DNA of 64,000 nt from positions 124,001-188,000 of the forward strand of contig NZ_JANHJQ010000007.1 of NCBI RefSeq assembly GCF_024609785.1, in the 5' to 3' direction. Below, piece after piece: positions 50,766-59,437 of this stretch. The position numbers and the translations under genes are program-made. The DNA comes from Pseudalkalibacillus decolorationis. GTDB lineage: Bacteria; Bacillota; Bacilli; Bacillales; Fictibacillaceae. A model generated the notes under the pieces. The model saw only the letters and a list, made by a program, of their open reading frames with translations. It did no database searches and was not told the origin of the DNA. Position 1 is the stretch's first letter. Every line of letters starts with the position of its first letter.

Positions 50766-53700
50766 TCAATAGGGACTTGTTGCGGTAAATGTAAATGGTA
50801 CGTTTGCTCCGGAATAAAGTCCGACATACACATAATGGGTTCCACCTGGAATAATACCTGTTTCATTTGCTCCTGCAGTCGCGACTCCTCCGATTAATTC
50901 AAAGTTCTTATTATAAAAGTAGACATCATAATCATAGGAGCTGCTACTCGATCCTTCTAAGGTGAAATTGTGAATACCGTCACCGTATTGCTTAGGTAAA
51001 GTGACAACATATCCATCCGTACCTTGAGAAGCAGGTTCAGGATTTTGAGTCGTAACAAACTCATTTTCTGTCACCGCTAGTGTCGCGGGTACACCTGCAA
51101 GACTACCAATTCCTGTGCCGGCATTACCTACTTGTACCACACCTTCAGCTACAAATGGCTCTTCAGGTTCTATCGGTAACGGCTCAATCTTTGATTTTTC
51201 AGAAGAAAAGGCTTGAACTTCTGCCACTTGGACAAAGCCTTTTGAATTGTCTTGAGCATCATGCGCAATGAACTTCAGATATTTTGCTTTAACAGGTTCA
51301 GCAAGGTCAAATCCTTGATAATGTAAGTCTGCAATAGTAGGTCTAGGCTTTTGAGCGGTAAATTCATCTCTAACAACGGTTGTCCAATTTTCTCCATCCA
51401 TTGATGTTTGTACACTGAAATTTTTCAATGTTGCAAAGCGTGATTTAGAAACATCTTTCAATGCACTAACCTGAATATGTGAAATTTCAACAGCTTTTTC
51501 TCCTGCTAAATCGACAACGAAGTCAGCACCTTTAAATCCATTTTCCTGAGTGTCAGATGCATAAACACTTGCTTCCGTATCATCAATGGCAAACTTTACA
51601 GGATTACTGTCTGATTCCCCGGATACATGGGAAACCCATGCACCATTGAAGGAAGAAGCAACGTTAGGTGATAGTTTAAATGCTAGTGTATTCTTTTCAC
51701 CTGGTTCAATCGTTACATCTCTAATGGTTCTCGAACCGAACCCCCTTGCTTGGATTGTAATGTCATATGTGCCTTCCACAACATACGTTCCAAATTTCCC
51801 TTTCTCACTTGATACTACAACAGGGCTTGTTCTCGCTTCGAATTCACCGATTATGATTCTTGCATCTGAAATTGGTTTGTTGGTTGCAGTATTGATGACT
51901 TGCCCGACGATCTGCCCATTTCGTTGTCCATCTGGATGGTTGAATGCTGGAATTGGATCTGTATCGTCACCACCGTCAGAGTGAGCATTAGCTCCTAAGC
52001 CGCGTTGGGCAAAAGCAGTCCACAAGGCATCATAGTGCTTTCCATCATAACGTTCAAAGTCAGCTGCAATAATCGCTGTTCTCATATCTTCCATAGAAGG
52101 ATTAGGAACTGAAATCGGCATTGCATCAATAACGAGATGTTCAGCAATGGATTCGCCTTTTTCCTTTCCATACCTTTCGATTAATCCTTCTCTCATATGC
52201 CATAGAATCGCAGCCCAAATGTCACCGTCTGAATGGACTTCTGGACCACCAACATCATAGCCAATATCACCGTAATTATAAGGGGCTTCGTCTAAAGCAT
52301 AGCTGCGAATACCACTTTCGAAGTTCCCTGTTACATAACCACCGACTACTGGTTTTTCTTGGAGTCCATTTTTAATCAGGTAATGCATACCATAAAAATC
52401 GCCCCAACCTTCACCCATTGATCCAGACTGGTGGCTTCCAAGCGCTTCGCCCCCAGCTACCATCCGAGTTGTTAAAGCATGTGAGTATTCATGATAAATA
52501 ATCCCTGCATCAAAATCTCCATCCGCATATTGGCCTTCAAATGCCCCAGGAATCGGTTCCCATAAGAACATTCCACTCCATGCAGGAATGCCATCTGGTA
52601 ATGTCAGCATGTAGGCATTGTCTCGTCCAGTATAAGTCGGGGCACCACCTGAAACAGCTCCTGCTTGAACAAGACCTAGAATCGCATCTCCTCCAAGTCC
52701 GCCTTTTCCAAAGTTCGAAAGCTGTAGGTTACCTGCTGCTTCTGTCCAACCTAAATTATAGTAATAATCATGGAAAAGGTTATGATGATAGAACAGGTTC
52801 GTTGCGGCACTATTTACATCTTCTGCATAGGAAGGAGGAGTTGTTTGTCCTTGAGTTTCCTGCCAAGAGTTTTTGAATAGAAAACTGAACTCTCCATCCG
52901 GTGCAACCGGGCGAACAGCCTGGTCTGCAGGTACTAGGAAATTGCTCCAGTTCGCATACGTATTGGCGTTGTTCCCGAAAGTGGTCACACCTAAATTGGT
53001 TCCCGGAACCAGCCATCCGTTTGGTGAAGCACTTGGATCTCCCTTGAAGGATTTCACAACTTGTGTACCACCCTGAGATGCGCCTGGATAGTTTTCAAAA
53101 ATCAGCCCCTCAGGTTCAAGTAGATAGTCTACTAGAGAGCGTTTATATAATTGTTCACCCGTTTCAGCATCGATGACAATTTCATAACCCTTGTTAAGTT
53201 CTTCGATAAAAAGAACACGATAGGCAGGGCGCACGCCATCTTTCGTTATAAAGGTAGCTTTCTTCACCCGTTGTTTTGTCGGTAAGAATTCTCCACCATC
53301 AAAAACGTCCCAACCTTTCTCAGTTCCTACTAATTTAGGAGTGTAACTAAGACTAGGAGTTTCTAGGGAAATCGCTTTGTTCAATGCTTCAGCAGAAGTT
53401 AGCTGGAAGTTTCCTGTCAGTTCCGTTGAACGACTTAGATTTCCTGCTACCGATAAAATTCGCCCATCTTTATTAACGGAGACAATGATTCTTCCCCCGT
53501 AAACTGATTCAATCCCATCAAATGTTTGTTGGAACGTTACAGGATGGAGACCTGTATCTGGCATTGCGTAATCTCTTACAACGACTAAAGTATCAACTTC
53601 AGCAGCTGTAAGACCAAATAAGGCTGCATTTTCTTTTAACCAACTACGGGCCACGGTTTCTGCATTTTCGCTCGATGTATCTGTGAGGTACCCTTGATCT

Positions 53701-53981
53701 TTAATGATTGTTGAAGGCGTTCCAAAAAGGGAATTCCATTCAACTTTGACACCTGAACCAGTGTTTTGGATTAGTGTATCAGCAGCCTTAAGCTGATTAT
53801 CCGTTGGAACAACCCGATCGGCAACGTCCCGAATATCAAAATGTGAGGATTCCTTGTGTTCATGAACTCCCGTTTCTGTTATCGGACCAGATACTTGGTT
53901 GGCATTTGCCCCTGTTGTCATAAGGAGCTGTCCCGCCAGTAGGGTTGTACAAGCGGCAGTGAGTAGATTTCTTGTTCTCAT
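50766..53981 (-). CDS. Secreted M36 (fungalysin) family metalloprotease with discoidin domain
   Basis: 1071 residues. Signal peptide 1-28 ends at ANANQ. A propeptide with FTP-like repeats (about 60-270) is followed by the M36 catalytic domain (about 330-650) with the zinc motif HEYSH at 497-501 and the downstream glutamate region GSMGEGWGDFYGMHYL. Next is a carboxypeptidase-regulatory-like beta domain (about 680-770, VVEGTYDITIQARGFGSRTI), a discoidin/F5-8C domain (about 790-930, FSVQTSMDGENWTTVVRDEF), and a C-terminal PPC-like beta sandwich. ATG 53981 has GGGGAGGATT upstream. Extracellular endopeptidase; the added domains suggest binding to a polymer or surface. Confidence 0.92.
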   Translation of the reverse strand: MRTRNLLTAACTTLLAGQLLMTTGANANQVSGPITETGVHEHKESSHFDIRDVADRVVPTDNQLKAADTLIQNTGSGVKVEWNSLFGTPSTIIKDQGYLTDTSSENAETVARSWLKENAALFGLTAAEVDTLVVVRDYAMPDTGLHPVTFQQTFDGIESVYGGRIIVSVNKDGRILSVAGNLSRSTELTGNFQLTSAEALNKAISLETPSLSYTPKLVGTEKGWDVFDGGEFLPTKQRVKKATFITKDGVRPAYRVLFIEELNKGYEIVIDAETGEQLYKRSLVDYLLEPEGLIFENYPGASQGGTQVVKSFKGDPSASPNGWLVPGTNLGVTTFGNNANTYANWSNFLVPADQAVRPVAPDGEFSFLFKNSWQETQGQTTPPSYAEDVNSAATNLFYHHNLFHDYYYNLGWTEAAGNLQLSNFGKGGLGGDAILGLVQAGAVSGGAPTYTGRDNAYMLTLPDGIPAWSGMFLWEPIPGAFEGQYADGDFDAGIIYHEYSHALTTRMVAGGEALGSHQSGSMGEGWGDFYGMHYLIKNGLQEKPVVGGYVTGNFESGIRSYALDEAPYNYGDIGYDVGGPEVHSDGDIWAAILWHMREGLIERYGKEKGESIAEHLVIDAMPISVPNPSMEDMRTAIIAADFERYDGKHYDALWTAFAQRGLGANAHSDGGDDTDPIPAFNHPDGQRNGQIVGQVINTATNKPISDARIIIGEFEARTSPVVVSSEKGKFGTYVVEGTYDITIQARGFGSRTIRDVTIEPGEKNTLAFKLSPNVASSFNGAWVSHVSGESDSNPVKFAIDDTEASVYASDTQENGFKGADFVVDLAGEKAVEISHIQVSALKDVSKSRFATLKNFSVQTSMDGENWTTVVRDEFTAQKPRPTIADLHYQGFDLAEPVKAKYLKFIAHDAQDNSKGFVQVAEVQAFSSEKSKIEPLPIEPEEPFVAEGVVQVGNAGTGIGSLAGVPATLAVTENEFVTTQNPEPASQGTDGYVVTLPKQYGDGIHNFTLEGSSSSSYDYDVYFYNKNFELIGGVATAGANETGIIPGGTHYVYVGLYSGANVPFTFTATSPY

Positions 53982-54403
53982 TTAGTTTTAATCCTCCCCG
54001 GTTTAAAAGCATTACCAAGCTTTTTCTTCAAACAATCTTTATTACCTTTACGATTCGTTACAAATACTGAATACAGCCTATTAAGGGTACTTCTAACAAC
54101 CTATAGCTTCTAAAACTAAAGATATATGGACTATGATTCAAAGGAACCAGATAAGCAGATTCACTTATAAACTAGTCCTTTAGAGGTGTTTATATCATTT
54201 CAAAAGATATGAAAACAGTCGCAAGGTGCTTCCGTTTATAATAGAGAATTTTTAAAAGATATGTCATTTAATTACACGATCGACTATAACAGACCATTGT
54301 ACCTAGAAAAATTAACCATAATCTATTATTTACTTAATCTTATGTTAAACATTGTCGTATAAGGTAGATTTACATCAATGCAATAAAAAAAGGGAGGCTT
54401 TTT
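53982..54403. other. Divergent intergenic region of the M36 and NAGPA-MPE genes
   Basis: 422 bp without a gene, AT-rich. It must hold the divergent promoters of both secreted-protein genes, but no convincing sigma-A box pair was found by eye. The ribosome binding sites are clear (GGGGAGG on the minus strand at about 53994; AGGGAGG at 54391). No repeat elements. Confidence 0.5.
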
Positions 54404-57400
54404 ATGAAGTATGTAAAACGATTCTTGTCGGCCATGTTGGCAGTTTCGATCATTGTTCCTGTTTCACCTGTACTTGCGAAAGATCATTACCCGGCTTCAT
54501 CTGACACACCAGTCCCAGAAACTTCAGTTGCTGCACCATCCTCACAGTCCACCGGAGATAGCTCCCTATACAAAGTCATACATGAAGAAATCGATGAAAC
54601 ACCGATAGCGAAAGGTGTTACTCTCATGCAGTTTGACCGGTTTGACACCGAGGGTTGGCTGCGAGGAGACGTAATGAAGGTGAATCTTGCCGAAGAGACG
54701 CTCTCAACAAATTTATTAACCCCAGGACACGTCACAGATAAAGCGCCGATCAGCACACAGGTAAAAGAATCGGGTGCCATCGCCGGAGTGAACGGTGACT
54801 TTTTTGATATAAGCAACACGAATGCTCCGATGGGTCTAGAAGTTGCAAATGGTGAACTGATCAAAAGCGGATACGCTGGACGAATGAGTGTTTCTGTTAC
54901 GGAGGATCGTATCGGACAAATTGCCAGTGCCGCTCTTGAAGGTCAGGTTGACACTCCGGATGGTACATATCAACTCGACGGAATCAACCATCCGACCGTG
55001 GACAATGATCAGCTTGTCATGTATACGTCTGCATGGGGTGAAGCGAGTCGAACACACCTCATGAGCGGTGCATCCCTATATACCGAAGTTCTTATAAGAG
55101 ACAACAACGTCGTTCAAGTTTTAGAAAATGAAGTCTACAATCAACCATTACAAGATGGGGAAGTTCTTTTAAGCGGAAAGGGAGAAGCGGCACAGTTTTT
55201 ACGAGACCAAAAGCTCGGAAGCACGATCGATATCTCGTATACAACCACTCCAGCTTTTAAAGACATGACGTTTGCCGTTGGTGGCAGTGTTCAGCTCGTA
55301 AAGGATGGAGAAATCAGTACGACCGATAATGGCGACCGCCACCCTCGTACTGCAGTCGGGTTTTCCAAGGACGGAAAACAGATGATTCTAGTAACTGTTG
55401 ATGGTCGTCAAAAGGATAGCCGAGGGATGACGATGCTCGAACTTGCTCATCTTATGCAAGAAAATGGTGCTTGGAATGCGTTGAATCTTGACGGTGGCGG
55501 TTCATCGACCTTAGTTGCACGTGAGCTAGGGAAAGGGAGTATCAACGTTTTCAATAATCCTTCCGATGGATCAGAAAGGTCTGTACCGAATGGAATCGGG
55601 ATTTTCAGTACGGCACAGACTGGGAACCTAGAAGGGTTCGATATCGAAGCAAATTCGACTCGGGTTTTTAAAGGATTAAGCAGGGAATTCGAAGCACATG
55701 CGTATGATACGGCGTATGCCCCTATTGAAGTGAAAAAGGCAGATGTCAAGTGGCACGGTGGAAATGCAGGAAGCTTTGAAGGGAATGTGTTTCAAGCGAA
55801 GCATGCTGGTAAGGACCGGATCCGAGCGAAATTCCGTGGCGATATGACCTATTCAGATATTCACGTACTCGGTGAGCCAGTTGAGCTTTCGATTAAACCA
55901 ACTCAAATCGGTCTTGAAAAAGGGAAGTCAACAACGTTTATGGTTACTGGGAAAGATGAAGAAGGATACAGCACATACATCGAACCGCGCGATGTACAAC
56001 TCCAATATGATGAGAGTCAGCTTTCGATTAAGCCGAACGAAGATGGTTCTTTTACGGTAAAAGCATTAGTCGAAAGCGGTGAAGGTCTAGTGAATGCAAA
56101 AGTCGGTGACCTCGAAACGAACCTTGGTGTAACCGTAGGGTTGAAAACGGAGGTGGCAGAAACGTTTGAGGACACTTCTGACCCATGGACATTTTTCAAA
56201 TATCCTGCAGAAGTCGGTGGTAGTCTCGAATATATTTCAATGGACGAAACAGATGGAAATGCACTGAAACTAACGTATGATTTCACAACAACTACACGAA
56301 CACGAGCTGCCTACATGTTCCCGCCAGATCGCAACTTGCCTTTAGAAGGCGATGTAAAGAAAATCGGCGTAAATGTATACGGAACAGAAGGAAACGGCCA
56401 CTGGTTAAGGGCACGGATTAAAGACAGTAACAATGTACACCACGTGTTAGACCTCACGTATAGCGTCGACTGGAACGGTTGGAAATACGTTGAAGCGAAT
56501 GTGCCAACTGGTGTTGAGTATCCGATTATTCTCGATCGCATTTATCTCGTCGAAACCGATCGGAACAAACAGGATAACGGCTACATCATGATTGATGATG
56601 TTCAGACGAAAGTCGCGCAAAAGCTTGAGATTCCAGAACAGGAAAAAACGGAGGACCCACTGATTCTTGAGTATGGTGAGTTGCCAGACGATCACTGGAA
56701 ATTTGCGGTTATTTCGGACCTGCAGTTGATCAGTGCAAACGAAGGCAGTAAAGAAATCATCAATTCGAAAAAAGTATTGCAGGCGATTAACGAGCAAGAT
56801 GTTGATTTTGTCCTCTTCAATGGGGATGTCGTCGATTTTGATACAGAGGAGGAATTTCAATTTGCGAAGCAGTTAATCGAGGAAAATCTTGAAAAGCCGT
56901 ACTATGTGACCCCAGGTAACCACGAAACATATGGTACCGGAAACCTCGATCATTTTAAAGAATACTTTGGGCCGGATCACCAAGTGTTCGACCATAAAGG
57001 GACCAGGTTCATCCTTATGAATACGTCGTTAGGAAGTTTGCGTAGCAGTAATCCAGAGCAATGGTTTACGATTAAAAATGCGCTGGAGGAAGCAAAAACG
57101 GATGCTTCGATTAATAACGTATTCGTAATGGGGCATCACCCATTGAAAGATCCTCTTCCTGATGCAGCTCATGCACTTGCTGACAGTAAAGAAGCTGATC
57201 TACTGGAGAAATGGCTCACTGAATTCAGAGAGGAAACTGGAAAACGGGCAATGGTCATGGCGGCACATGCGCAGCTGGTTCACCTCGATCGTAGAGACGG
57301 AGTGCCATATATGATCACTGGTCCGATTGGAAAAGGAACATACGGAGCACCAGATGATGGTGGATTTTATAATTACGCTGTCCTAGGTGTCGATCCTGAG

Positions 57401-57778
57401 TGGAAGCCGGATGATAGGCTGCATGATCCATCTTACCAAGGCATTGGGAAAAACATGTGGATCCGTGCTGATATCAGACCGATTTTAGAAGATATTACTG
57501 TTAAGGACGTGGCATTTACGGTCGGTAAAACTAGTGGTATTCATTGGACAGGACATCAGGCTGGTGGATGGGATTTCCCACTAAGCTATCCAGCGACGAT
57601 TCGTTATGTTGGATCAGACAATCTAGTGGTTTCAGCAGAGGGCTTAAATACTGGGATAGATGCGACTGCAGTATTCAATCCCGAAACTCAACAGATTACG
57701 TTCTTGAAAAAAGGGACGGTCAGCATCACATTACAGTCAGGAGACCTCGAAAAGACATTCGAGTTCAGTGCTGAATAA
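54404..57778 (+). CDS. Secreted phosphodiester glycosidase (NAGPA domain) fused to a metallophosphoesterase
   Basis: 1124 residues. Signal peptide 1-25 (ends VLAKD). A NAGPA/DUF2233 phosphodiester-glycosidase domain (about 60-410) with GAIAGVNGDFFDISN, HPRTAVGFSKDGKQM and ALNLDGGGSSTLV. An Ig-like region (about 415-590), a galactose-binding-like beta sandwich (about 590-745), and a calcineurin-like phosphoesterase (about 765-1000) with ISDLQL, FNGDVVDF, VTPGNHETYG, GHHPLKD and AAHAQLVH. The first motif is D-x-Q instead of the common D-x-H. The two enzymes could act in sequence on sugar-phosphodiester polymers outside the cell. ATG 54404, AGGGAGGC upstream. Confidence 0.9.
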   Translation: MKYVKRFLSAMLAVSIIVPVSPVLAKDHYPASSDTPVPETSVAAPSSQSTGDSSLYKVIHEEIDETPIAKGVTLMQFDRFDTEGWLRGDVMKVNLAEETLSTNLLTPGHVTDKAPISTQVKESGAIAGVNGDFFDISNTNAPMGLEVANGELIKSGYAGRMSVSVTEDRIGQIASAALEGQVDTPDGTYQLDGINHPTVDNDQLVMYTSAWGEASRTHLMSGASLYTEVLIRDNNVVQVLENEVYNQPLQDGEVLLSGKGEAAQFLRDQKLGSTIDISYTTTPAFKDMTFAVGGSVQLVKDGEISTTDNGDRHPRTAVGFSKDGKQMILVTVDGRQKDSRGMTMLELAHLMQENGAWNALNLDGGGSSTLVARELGKGSINVFNNPSDGSERSVPNGIGIFSTAQTGNLEGFDIEANSTRVFKGLSREFEAHAYDTAYAPIEVKKADVKWHGGNAGSFEGNVFQAKHAGKDRIRAKFRGDMTYSDIHVLGEPVELSIKPTQIGLEKGKSTTFMVTGKDEEGYSTYIEPRDVQLQYDESQLSIKPNEDGSFTVKALVESGEGLVNAKVGDLETNLGVTVGLKTEVAETFEDTSDPWTFFKYPAEVGGSLEYISMDETDGNALKLTYDFTTTTRTRAAYMFPPDRNLPLEGDVKKIGVNVYGTEGNGHWLRARIKDSNNVHHVLDLTYSVDWNGWKYVEANVPTGVEYPIILDRIYLVETDRNKQDNGYIMIDDVQTKVAQKLEIPEQEKTEDPLILEYGELPDDHWKFAVISDLQLISANEGSKEIINSKKVLQAINEQDVDFVLFNGDVVDFDTEEEFQFAKQLIEENLEKPYYVTPGNHETYGTGNLDHFKEYFGPDHQVFDHKGTRFILMNTSLGSLRSSNPEQWFTIKNALEEAKTDASINNVFVMGHHPLKDPLPDAAHALADSKEADLLEKWLTEFREETGKRAMVMAAHAQLVHLDRRDGVPYMITGPIGKGTYGAPDDGGFYNYAVLGVDPEWKPDDRLHDPSYQGIGKNMWIRADIRPILEDITVKDVAFTVGKTSGIHWTGHQAGGWDFPLSYPATIRYVGSDNLVVSAEGLNTGIDATAVFNPETQQITFLKKGTVSITLQSGDLEKTFEFSAE

Positions 57779-57795
57779 TACCGGAATTCAAATAA

Positions 57796-57828
57796 GAAAG
57801 GGCTACCCTTGTGGTAGTCTTCTTCCTT
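57796..57828 (+). terminator. Terminator after NAGPA-MPE gene
   Basis: AAGGGCTACC and GGTAGTCTTC pair (with GU) around CTTGT, followed by TTCCTTAT. Moderate strength. Confidence 0.5.
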
Positions 57829-57843
57829 ATGTTTGTGCTTTTT

Positions 57844-57938
57844 GCACGTTAAGAAAGTATAAAAATACTTTCTATAGTATAAGCGCAACTAAGGCGATCG
57901 CCTGCGCTAAGGCTTGGCGCTAGCCAAGTTTTCTTTAG
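57844..57938 (+). repeat. Interspersed repeat family A, copy A3
   Basis: GCACGTTAAGAAAGTATAAA, TACTTTCTATAGTATAAGC, GCAACTAAGGCGATCGCC, GCTAAGGCTTGGCGCTAGCC, AAGTTTTCTTTA. Nearly identical to A4 and A6. It sits between the convergent NAGPA-MPE and doc genes. Confidence 0.9.
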
Positions 57939-57984
57939 GATGAAAAAATAATCCATTCTTAGATTGTAATGAAAAAGAATGGAT

Positions 57985-58389
57985 TCAGAGTTTTCTCGTA
58001 TTTTCTTTTATCGTTGAGACGATCTTTTCGAATGTATATTTATGATTTACGACATCTACTGTGAAATCTTGTTCTTCCTCTATTCCCATTGTCCATTTAT
58101 AATGGTTTATTTTCAAAAAAACAATGAGAGATGCAAGTGCTGTTCGTTTGTTTGCGTTGTAAAAGGCATGATTTTTAGCTATTGATTCGAATAGTGCGGC
58201 TGCTTTTTCATAAATAGAGGGATATGCATCATTCTCAAATACAGATTGCTTCGGACGGTTAATAGCAGAGTCTAATAAATTTGGGTTTTTAACTCCTACA
58301 GGTTCTTGTGGTGAGTATAGGCGTATCTGAACTGTATTTATGGCAATAATTTGATTGGTTGATAAGTATACCGTATCTTCTGTACTCAT
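57985..58389 (-). CDS. doc: Death-on-curing (Doc) type toxin, Fic fold
   Basis: 134 residues. The Fic/Doc motif HAFYNANKRTA (H-x-F-x-N-A-N-K-R) is complete, with YPSIYEKAAALFESIAKNHA before it. Doc toxins phosphorylate EF-Tu and stop translation. ATG 58389 overlaps the antitoxin stop by 4 bp. The partner is an AbrB/MazE-type protein instead of the Phd antitoxin of phage P1; this pairing is common in Firmicutes. Motif intact, so probably active when free. Confidence 0.9.
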   Translation of the reverse strand: MSTEDTVYLSTNQIIAINTVQIRLYSPQEPVGVKNPNLLDSAINRPKQSVFENDAYPSIYEKAAALFESIAKNHAFYNANKRTALASLIVFLKINHYKWTMGIEEEQDFTVDVVNHKYTFEKIVSTIKENTRKL

Positions 58390-58637
58390 CTATCTACTAG
58401 CCCTCTAAATGCCTTATCATGCTCTTTTATTACATCATTAAGTATATTCATAAACTCTACGTCTACTCCATCTGGAAGTTGCAGGTGCTCTTTCTTACGT
58501 AAAATAATTTTTCCGTCTTTTACTTCTACTTGCACGTCATCACCTTGTGCGAGCCCTACTTGCCTTAATAACTCAAGGGGTAAAGTGATTCCAACGCTGT
58601 TCCCTATTTTTGTTACTTTTCTTTCAATTTGTTCCAT
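58386..58637 (-). CDS. AbrB/MazE-type antitoxin of the doc module
   Basis: 83 residues from ATG 58637, with AAGGA about 10 bp upstream; the frame opens further upstream but without a site. The swapped-hairpin AbrB domain (ERKVTKIGNSVGITLPLELL, then VEVKDGKIILRKKEH) binds the operon promoter as a dimer. The tail VDVEFMNILNDVIKEHDKAF should wrap the Doc toxin. It precedes and overlaps doc, the usual antitoxin-first order; autoregulation is expected. Confidence 0.9.
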   Translation of the reverse strand: MEQIERKVTKIGNSVGITLPLELLRQVGLAQGDDVQVEVKDGKIILRKKEHLQLPDGVDVEFMNILNDVIKEHDKAFRGLVDR

Positions 58638-58833
58638 AACATTCACATCCTTATTATGACTGTTATAATGATTATAACATAATTCATTCATAAAAAAATT
58701 CTTATGAAAACAAATTGATATTAAATTAGGATATAACGAAGCTATCATAAGACTTTAAGGCTAGTCTTATATTATATCTAGCGAAGTTTCATTAGTTCTG
58801 AAATAATTTTGTGTTAAAATTCAGAATTGTATT

Positions 58834-58944
58834 GACAATTCAATTGACGTATTATAGTATTTTAATTAAATTAAGCATGTAACCTTAAGTGGGCATAAGC
58901 TGAGAAACCAATTTATTGGTTTTTGGTTTGTGCGCGCTTTTTTT
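58834..58944 (+). ncRNA. Possible short transcript: promoter plus hairpin/terminator
   Basis: TTGACA (58834) and a TATAGT-like -10 about 17 bp later form a good promoter. Roughly 40 bp downstream, GGCATAAGC..AAACCAATTTATTGGTTTTT..GTTTGTGC folds into a long imperfect hairpin and runs into CGCGCTTTTTTT at about 58935. No gene lies between, so a ~70-nt RNA or a leader attenuator is suggested. Repeat A4 starts at once after the T run. Confidence 0.4.
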
Positions 58945-59038
58945 GCACGTTAAGAAAGTATAAAAATACTTTCTATAGTATAAGTGCAACTATGGCGATC
59001 ACCAGCGCTAAGACTTGGTGCTAGCCAAGTTTTCTTTA
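58945..59038 (+). repeat. Interspersed repeat family A, copy A4
   Basis: Same architecture as A3, with compensating changes in the right-hand hairpin (GCGATCACCAGCGC and GACTTGGTGC). The paired change supports a conserved fold. Confidence 0.9.
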
Positions 59039-59196
59039 TTATTATTAAAAATTTTATAGAGGAGTGCAATGATGAATTTTGGAGGTGATTCACCTTTATC
59101 TGTTCCTGTGTAGCGCATTAAAGTAACTCGGATTTATATTTATTTTCGACTGTAGGAGGGAAGACTTTCAAGAAGGGTGGTTAAGAATTTTTGATT
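59039..59196 (+). other. Spacer between repeats A4 and A5
   Basis: Contains GAGGAG followed by ATGATG and a 14-codon frame (MMNFGGDSPLSVPV) to 59112, too short to call a gene. Otherwise AT-rich with GTAGGAGGG at 59152 leading to no long frame. It may be remains of a 5' region of the glycosidase gene displaced by repeats. Confidence 0.35.
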
Positions 59197-59323
59197 ACAC
59201 GTTAAGAAAGTATAACTTTTCAGCTGGAAGTAAACCGACGTTGAGGAAAAGTTTAAGTCCTAAGTATAAGCGCAACTAAGGCGATCGCCAGCGCTAAGGC
59301 TTGGCGCTAGCCAAGTTTTCTTT
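59197..59323 (+). repeat. Interspersed repeat family A, long subtype, copy A5
   Basis: Left end CACGTTAAGAAAGTATAA, then an extra hairpin with arms AACTTTTC/GAAAAGTT and the join GTCCTAAGTATAAGC, followed by the usual right half ending GCTAGCCAAGTTTTCTTTA. 127 bp instead of about 93. It abuts A6 with no spacer. Confidence 0.9.
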
Positions 59324-59416
59324 ACACGTTAAGAAAGTATAAAAATACTTTCTATAGTATAAGCGCAACTAAGGCGCAGCCGGCGCCAAAGGCTTGGCGC
59401 TAGCCAAGTTTTCTTT
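59324..59416 (+). repeat. Interspersed repeat family A, copy A6, tandem with A5
   Basis: CACGTTAAGAAAGTATAAA to GCGCTAGCCAAGTTTTCTTTA. The right hairpin reads GGCGCAGCCGGCGCC..GGCTTGGCGC. It ends 9 bp before GAGGTGA, the ribosome binding site of the GH89 gene, so it is part of that gene's leader. Confidence 0.9.
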
Positions 59417-59437
59417 AAAATTGAAGAGGTGATTATA

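Noticed and set aside
59069-59112. 14-codon peptide behind GAGGAG
   Set aside because: Too short, no family, and no downstream gene whose translation it would plausibly control; kept only as a note.
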